Assembly: GCA_031257235.1 (NCBI GenBank)
Contig: JAIRPA010000125.1
Span: forward strand, 1-9,276
DNA length: 9,276 nt
Source of the DNA: Burkholderiales bacterium
GTDB taxonomy: Bacteria; Pseudomonadota; Gammaproteobacteria; Burkholderiales; Casimicrobiaceae
Direction: 5' to 3'
Position numbers and translations under genes: made by a program. Numbering within the stretch: the first letter of the stretch is position 1; each line of letters starts with the position of its first letter. Under the pieces are notes generated by a model that made no database searches, had not been told where the DNA came from, and saw nothing but the letters and a program-made list of their open reading frames with translations. Below are positions 6,402 to 9,276 of the stretch, one piece after another.

Positions 6402-6446
6402 AACTCTGTGCGAACACTATCCGACAAAAAGGACGACTTTTTGTCG
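6386..6446 (-). repeat. Palindromic element copy 3 (degenerate) at the rsmA/RNB convergent junction
   Basis: A perfect 10-bp stem, CGACAAAAAG (6422-6431) and CTTTTTGTCG (6437-6446), has a 5-nt loop. The arm at 6386-6403 begins TTCGGCAAAAA and ends TAAAA, close to 974-990. The order of inner hairpin, spacer and outer arm is the same as in copy 1, and CTGATCC-like words follow at 6449-6476. The element covers the last codons and stops of both converging genes and may end transcription from both sides. Confidence 0.6.
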
Positions 6447-8509
6447 AATGATTCTTGATCCCCGACCTCTGAACCCTGAAACGCCGAATCCGTGCCGCCT
6501 TGATTGCCGTCTTGATTGCCGCCGTTACCGCTCTCGATGCCGTTCTCGATGCCGATACCGCCCTCGCCCTCGTGATCATCATCGTCGTCTGAGGAATCGT
6601 CGATCGTTTCCGGCTCTTCACCGGCATCTTTTAATACCGATTTAAAATGCGCGGAGATCGTCGCAAACAAGGGATTGATGGCGTTGATCGAAAGTTCAAT
6701 TAAAGACCCTGTCGGCAATGACTTGGGTAAATCCGCCAACATCAATATCAAAGGCGCGTTCGTTAATCGCACACCGGTGCGCTCTTCCCCTTCTTTGCGA
6801 CGCAAGACGATTGCCTCTGCCGTCTCTATTTTTTCTTGCATCAACCAACGCAAACACCAATACCGCTCCATCGAATTTTGAAATTCCGCATACTGCTTAT
6901 ACGTTGCTTCAAATTCGGCAATGATCGAAAATAAATCCGTATCGCCGACGGGATAAGGCGGCGGCTCGTTATTCAATACCGCAATCAATTGGCGTTGGTT
7001 CACCATATCCGTATAGCGACGCAACGGCGATGTTGCCCATAAGTAATGCGCCACCCCCAAGCCCTGATGTTCCGCAGGCTTGGTGCTCATGCGCACACGC
7101 GCGCCGGTTTTGGTTCGATACATCCCCGCCGCTTTATGTTGATGCAGCCATTGCCCCCATTGGTTATTCACAAAAATGGCGCACTCGGCAATCAAGCGAT
7201 CCAACGGCGACCCGCGAAGACGAGGCTCAATCGTCACCACTCCGTTGGGATCATGCGACCAATCTACATAAAAAGAAAATTCCGTCCGCTCGTTTTCTTT
7301 CTTGCCGCGAAGTTTGTTTTGAACTTGCGCGAACCGCCACAACACGGCGAGCTTATCGGTCATCGTGTTGAGTTCACCGATGTCGTGGCGATCTAAAGCG
7401 AACGATAAATCAATTTGCTCAAACGCGTAGTTGCCCGCCATCGTGATTCGATTTAATGCGGTTTTTTGTTCCAAGACTTCGCCTTTTGCATTGATCGTCA
7501 CATAAAGCGATAACGCCGGCGGCGTTGTGTTTTCTTTAAGGGTGAACGCCTCAATCACCGAATCGGGCAACATCGTGATTTTGCGACCGGGCATATACAC
7601 GGTGGACAAACGCTTTCTTGCAATCCCGTCTAACGACGAATCCCGCGCAATCGCCAACGCCGGCGCCGCGATGTGTATCCCCAAAAGAAAACGGTCTTCC
7701 TCCAACCGAGACACCGAGAACGCATCGTCAAACTCTGTGGTGGTTCGATCGTCAATCGAAAACGCCTGAACATCCGCGATAGGCAAAGATTCGGCGCACG
7801 AGGTCAATAACGCATGGGTCTCACGATCAAATTCGGGAAACGCCGTGCCGCGCGGAAACGCCGCCGCCAAGAAGCGATTAAAATGAAATTCGTGCGTCGA
7901 GGGAATCATCCCGCAACGGTCTGCCAAAGTCACCGGATTGATTTTTAACGCCTCACACGCCAACGAGTACGCTTTATACGTCAGCGCGTTTTTGTCAGGC
8001 TGATAAAGCAACATAGAGAGTTGTTGCCCGACTGCATCCGGCATTTGATACTTCATCAACGCCGATTTCCATTGCTCGATCTGCTCTGCCTCTTTGGCTT
8101 TTCGTTCAAGCGCCGCGCGCGCCGCATTCAAGGCATCCACCGGCGCTTTTTTATAAACCCCGCGCCCTTTTTTATAAAAATAAATCGGTGACGTATAAAG
8201 TTTTTGCGCAATGGCTATTTTTTGCGGGATCGATAACCCGTCACCAAAGTATTCCAGCGCTAACCGCTCGAACGAAAATTCCCCCTCCGGCGAAACCTCC
8301 CACAAAAAATCGGGATCAAGCTCACGTTCCACCTCGTGCGCTTCCTTCATCACGTCAGCCGGTGAAGTTAAAGGAAAACGCAACAACACGCGGTCACTTT
8401 TGATTTTCACGCGCCTGCCGGAAGGAAGGTCCACCTGCAATGATGCAGGAGACTCTGACATGATCGTCCCGATTTTCAACTGCCCGTCGTCTTCAAAAAA
8501 ACAAAGCAT
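6398..8509 (-). CDS. RNase II-family (RNB domain) exoribonuclease-like protein with acidic C-terminal tail
   Basis: RNB proteins degrade RNA from the 3' end with two metal ions. The 703-residue protein starts at ATG 8509 (MLCFFEDDGQLKIGT), an N-terminus I associate with a betaproteobacterial RNase II-like family. A helical region fills about 50-240. The RNB domain begins at the metal-site motif SIDDRTTTEFDDA (251-263), continues with VYMPG (304-308) and IEPR (427-430), and ends with TSPLRRYTDM (493-502). By eye against E. coli RNase II, Asp201, Asp209 and Asp210 are kept (253, 261, 262), Asp207 is Glu259 and Tyr313 is Phe363. A reduced S1-like barrel probably spans about 565-625. From about 628 a disordered tail contains a run of Asp and Gly/Asn repeats encoded by a 12-bp minisatellite. 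The last 15 or so residues come from the palindromic element. The stop overlaps that of rsmA by 4 nt. Confidence 0.88.
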   Translation of the reverse strand: MLCFFEDDGQLKIGTIMSESPASLQVDLPSGRRVKIKSDRVLLRFPLTSPADVMKEAHEVERELDPDFLWEVSPEGEFSFERLALEYFGDGLSIPQKIAIAQKLYTSPIYFYKKGRGVYKKAPVDALNAARAALERKAKEAEQIEQWKSALMKYQMPDAVGQQLSMLLYQPDKNALTYKAYSLACEALKINPVTLADRCGMIPSTHEFHFNRFLAAAFPRGTAFPEFDRETHALLTSCAESLPIADVQAFSIDDRTTTEFDDAFSVSRLEEDRFLLGIHIAAPALAIARDSSLDGIARKRLSTVYMPGRKITMLPDSVIEAFTLKENTTPPALSLYVTINAKGEVLEQKTALNRITMAGNYAFEQIDLSFALDRHDIGELNTMTDKLAVLWRFAQVQNKLRGKKENERTEFSFYVDWSHDPNGVVTIEPRLRGSPLDRLIAECAIFVNNQWGQWLHQHKAAGMYRTKTGARVRMSTKPAEHQGLGVAHYLWATSPLRRYTDMVNQRQLIAVLNNEPPPYPVGDTDLFSIIAEFEATYKQYAEFQNSMERYWCLRWLMQEKIETAEAIVLRRKEGEERTGVRLTNAPLILMLADLPKSLPTGSLIELSINAINPLFATISAHFKSVLKDAGEEPETIDDSSDDDDDHEGEGGIGIENGIESGNGGNQDGNQGGTDSAFQGSEVGDQESFDKKSSFLSDSVRTEF
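6499..6556. repeat. 12-bp coding minisatellite in the RNB protein tail
   Basis: CTTGATTGCCGT (6499-6510) and CTTGATTGCCGC (6511-6522) are followed, after a 10-bp spacer, by CTCGATGCCGTT (6533-6544) and CTCGATGCCGAT (6545-6556). On the coding minus strand these give Gly/Asn/Glu/Asp/Gln-rich repeats (NGIESGNGGNQDGNQGG). Copy number may vary between strains. Confidence 0.7.
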
Positions 8510-8528
8510 CGTTTTTACTGTCTACTCG

Positions 8529-8558
8529 TCTATAAAATGCGCAAACTAAAACTTTTAA
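8529..8558 (-). promoter_or_regulatory. Weak candidate promoter of the RNB gene
   Basis: On the minus strand TATAGA (8534-8529) is preceded at 18 bp by TTAAAA (8558-8553), a 4/6 -35 match. The start point would be about 12 nt before the ATG at 8509. The match is modest; it is listed because a terminator separates rpoC from this gene, so a promoter is expected here. Confidence 0.25.
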
Positions 8559-8566
8559 CCATATAT

Positions 8567-8598
8567 AAAAAGCGCGGCGCTCTTACGCCCTCCGCCGC
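8567..8598 (-). terminator. Second terminator-like hairpin downstream of rpoC
   Basis: GCGGCG (8574-8579) pairs with CGCCGC (8593-8598), and on the minus strand the stem runs into TTTTT at 8571-8567. The 18-bp sequence at 8567-8584 is identical to 8819-8836, one arm of the main rpoC terminator, so this looks like a partial duplicate of it. Confidence 0.4.
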
Positions 8599-8654
8599 TC
8601 CGTAAGGCTTTGGTCTCCACTAACTTTGCTTCGCAAAATGAGTTCCGCCCAAGC
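8598..8654. repeat. 57-bp perfect direct repeat, copy 1
   Basis: Bases 8598-8654 are identical to 8714-8770, with a 116-bp period. The unit contains the hairpin TTTGC-TTC-GCAAA. Imperfect pairing extends outward (ACT with AGT, GCTTTGG with CCAAGC), so the whole unit can fold back. Just after this copy, CCAAGC and GCTTGG form another stem (8649-8664). No protein is credible here. Confidence 0.85.
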
Positions 8655-8713
8655 CCTTGCTTGGTTCTCATTCTAATTGCAAAATACTATAACAACCGAC
8701 AAGCCCTCTTCTT

Positions 8714-8770
8714 CTCCGTAAGGCTTTGGTCTCCACTAACTTTGCTTCGCAAAATGAGTTCCGCCCAAGC
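8714..8770. repeat. 57-bp perfect direct repeat, copy 2
   Basis: This is identical over 57 bp to 8598-8654. The flanks differ on both sides beyond the repeat, which gives sharp ends. Only two copies are in this window, and the 59-bp interval between them is not itself repeated. The remainder of 8510-8876 holds AT-rich sequence, the two terminator-like hairpins and no recognisable gene. Confidence 0.85.
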
Positions 8771-8818
8771 GGTTCCACACTCAAATACCGAGTCTTGCAA
8801 AAGTTTCATACTATCTAG

Positions 8819-8854
8819 AAAAAGCGCGGCGCTCTTTTTGGAACGCCGCGCTTT
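8819..8854 (-). terminator. Rho-independent terminator of rpoC
   Basis: AAAGCGCGGCG (8821-8831) and CGCCGCGCTTT (8844-8854) form a perfect 11-bp GC-rich stem with a 12-nt loop. On the minus strand the stem is followed by TTTTT ending at 8819. It lies 22 bp beyond the rpoC stop. Confidence 0.85.
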
Positions 8855-8876
8855 ATTTAACATCGCAAAAGCGCAA

Positions 8877-9276
8877 TCACTCTGCCGCTGACTCCGCTTC
8901 GATGCTTTCTCTGAGCACCTGATGAGGGTCTTTCTTGCTTTGAGCGCGCCGCAGATTATGGTGCGTCAAGCCCGTTCCCGCCGGAATCAATCTGCCGACG
9001 ATGACGTTCTCTTTCAACCCACGCAAATCATCGCGTTTGCCCATGATCGCCGCTTCCGTCAACACACGTGTGGTTTCTTGGAACGACGCCGCGGAAATGA
9101 ACGAATCGGTCGAAAGCGACGCTTTGGTGATCCCCAACAACATGTGCTCATACGTGGCAGGCTCTTTGCCTTCTTTGATCACGCGATCGTTTTCATCGAG
9201 AAGATCGGAACGATCCACCTGCTCTCCGGTGATGAAGCGCGTATCGCCCGCATGGGTGACTTGAACCCGACGCAAC
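8877..9276 (-). CDS. rpoC: RNA polymerase beta' subunit, C-terminal 132 residues (5'-truncated by the window)
   Basis: The frame is open to the window edge, so the TTG at 9275 is internal, not a start. The fragment carries the highly conserved beta' C-terminal block with LLGITKASL, FISAASFQETTRVLTEAA and KRDDLRGLKENVIVGRLIPAG (in part). In the polymerase this block lies near the omega subunit and the active-centre side of beta'. The wording (AIMGKRDDLRGLKEN, then GTGLTHH) is closest to beta/gammaproteobacterial sequences as I remember them. The very C-terminus (ESIEAESAAE) is short and acidic. A strong terminator follows directly, so rpoC ends its operon here and is not followed by rpsL-rpsG-fusA. 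Confidence 0.95.
   Translation of the reverse strand, partial: LRRVQVTHAGDTRFITGEQVDRSDLLDENDRVIKEGKEPATYEHMLLGITKASLSTDSFISAASFQETTRVLTEAAIMGKRDDLRGLKENVIVGRLIPAGTGLTHHNLRRAQSKKDPHQVLRESIEAESAAE

Noticed and set aside
8598..8770. CRISPR array
   Set aside because: There are only two 57-bp repeats with a 59-bp interval, no further units and no cas gene.
8610..8891. A 93-codon open frame on the plus strand
   Set aside because: It spans the 57-bp repeats and the terminator and runs into rpoC antisense. The repeat is read in two different frames, so it is not protein-coding.

Overview
The window looks like chromosome from a betaproteobacterium or a close gammaproteobacterial relative. The evidence is the hemA-prfA-prmC order with a C5-pathway glutamyl-tRNA reductase, a beta/gamma-type RpoC C-terminus, and an RNB-domain protein whose N-terminus resembles the betaproteobacterial RNase II-like family. 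Base composition is intermediate. This placement rests on remembered family features, not on a search.

Layout, left to right. (1) 1-970, plus strand: the 3' part of an OafA-type acyltransferase, with its last membrane helix and periplasmic SGNH domain. (2) 4314-1020, minus strand: a compact operon hemA > prfA > prmC (tetrapyrrole synthesis, release factor 1, and the methyltransferase that modifies release factors). It converges on the acyltransferase. (3) 4315-4875: a 561-bp gene-free stretch between the divergent hemA and an unknown gene. It holds several consecutive hairpins, a short tandem repeat, a pair of DnaA-box-like sites, a 35/36-bp repeat and outward-facing promoter candidates. (4) 4876-6401, plus strand: an unknown 245-residue protein followed 8 nt later by rsmA (16S rRNA dimethyladenosine methyltransferase). 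(5) 8509-6398, minus strand: an RNase II-family protein with a long acidic low-complexity tail. Its stop codon overlaps the rsmA stop by 4 nt. (6) 8510-8876: a 367-bp gene-free stretch with a perfect 57-bp direct repeat, a duplicated terminator arm and the rpoC terminator. (7) 8877-9276, minus strand: the C-terminal 132 codons of rpoC.

Most genes serve translation and RNA metabolism: stop-codon recognition and its methylation, ribosome maturation, RNA decay and transcription. hemA is carried along in the conserved hemA-prfA-prmC unit.

The most notable signal is non-coding: a dispersed palindromic element with core CGGCAAAAAGTA / TACTTTTTGCCG. It is present at about 974-1055 and 4522-4562, with a degenerate form at about 6386-6446. 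In two of the three places it overlaps the 3' ends of genes and supplies the last codons of PrmC, RsmA and the RNB protein.
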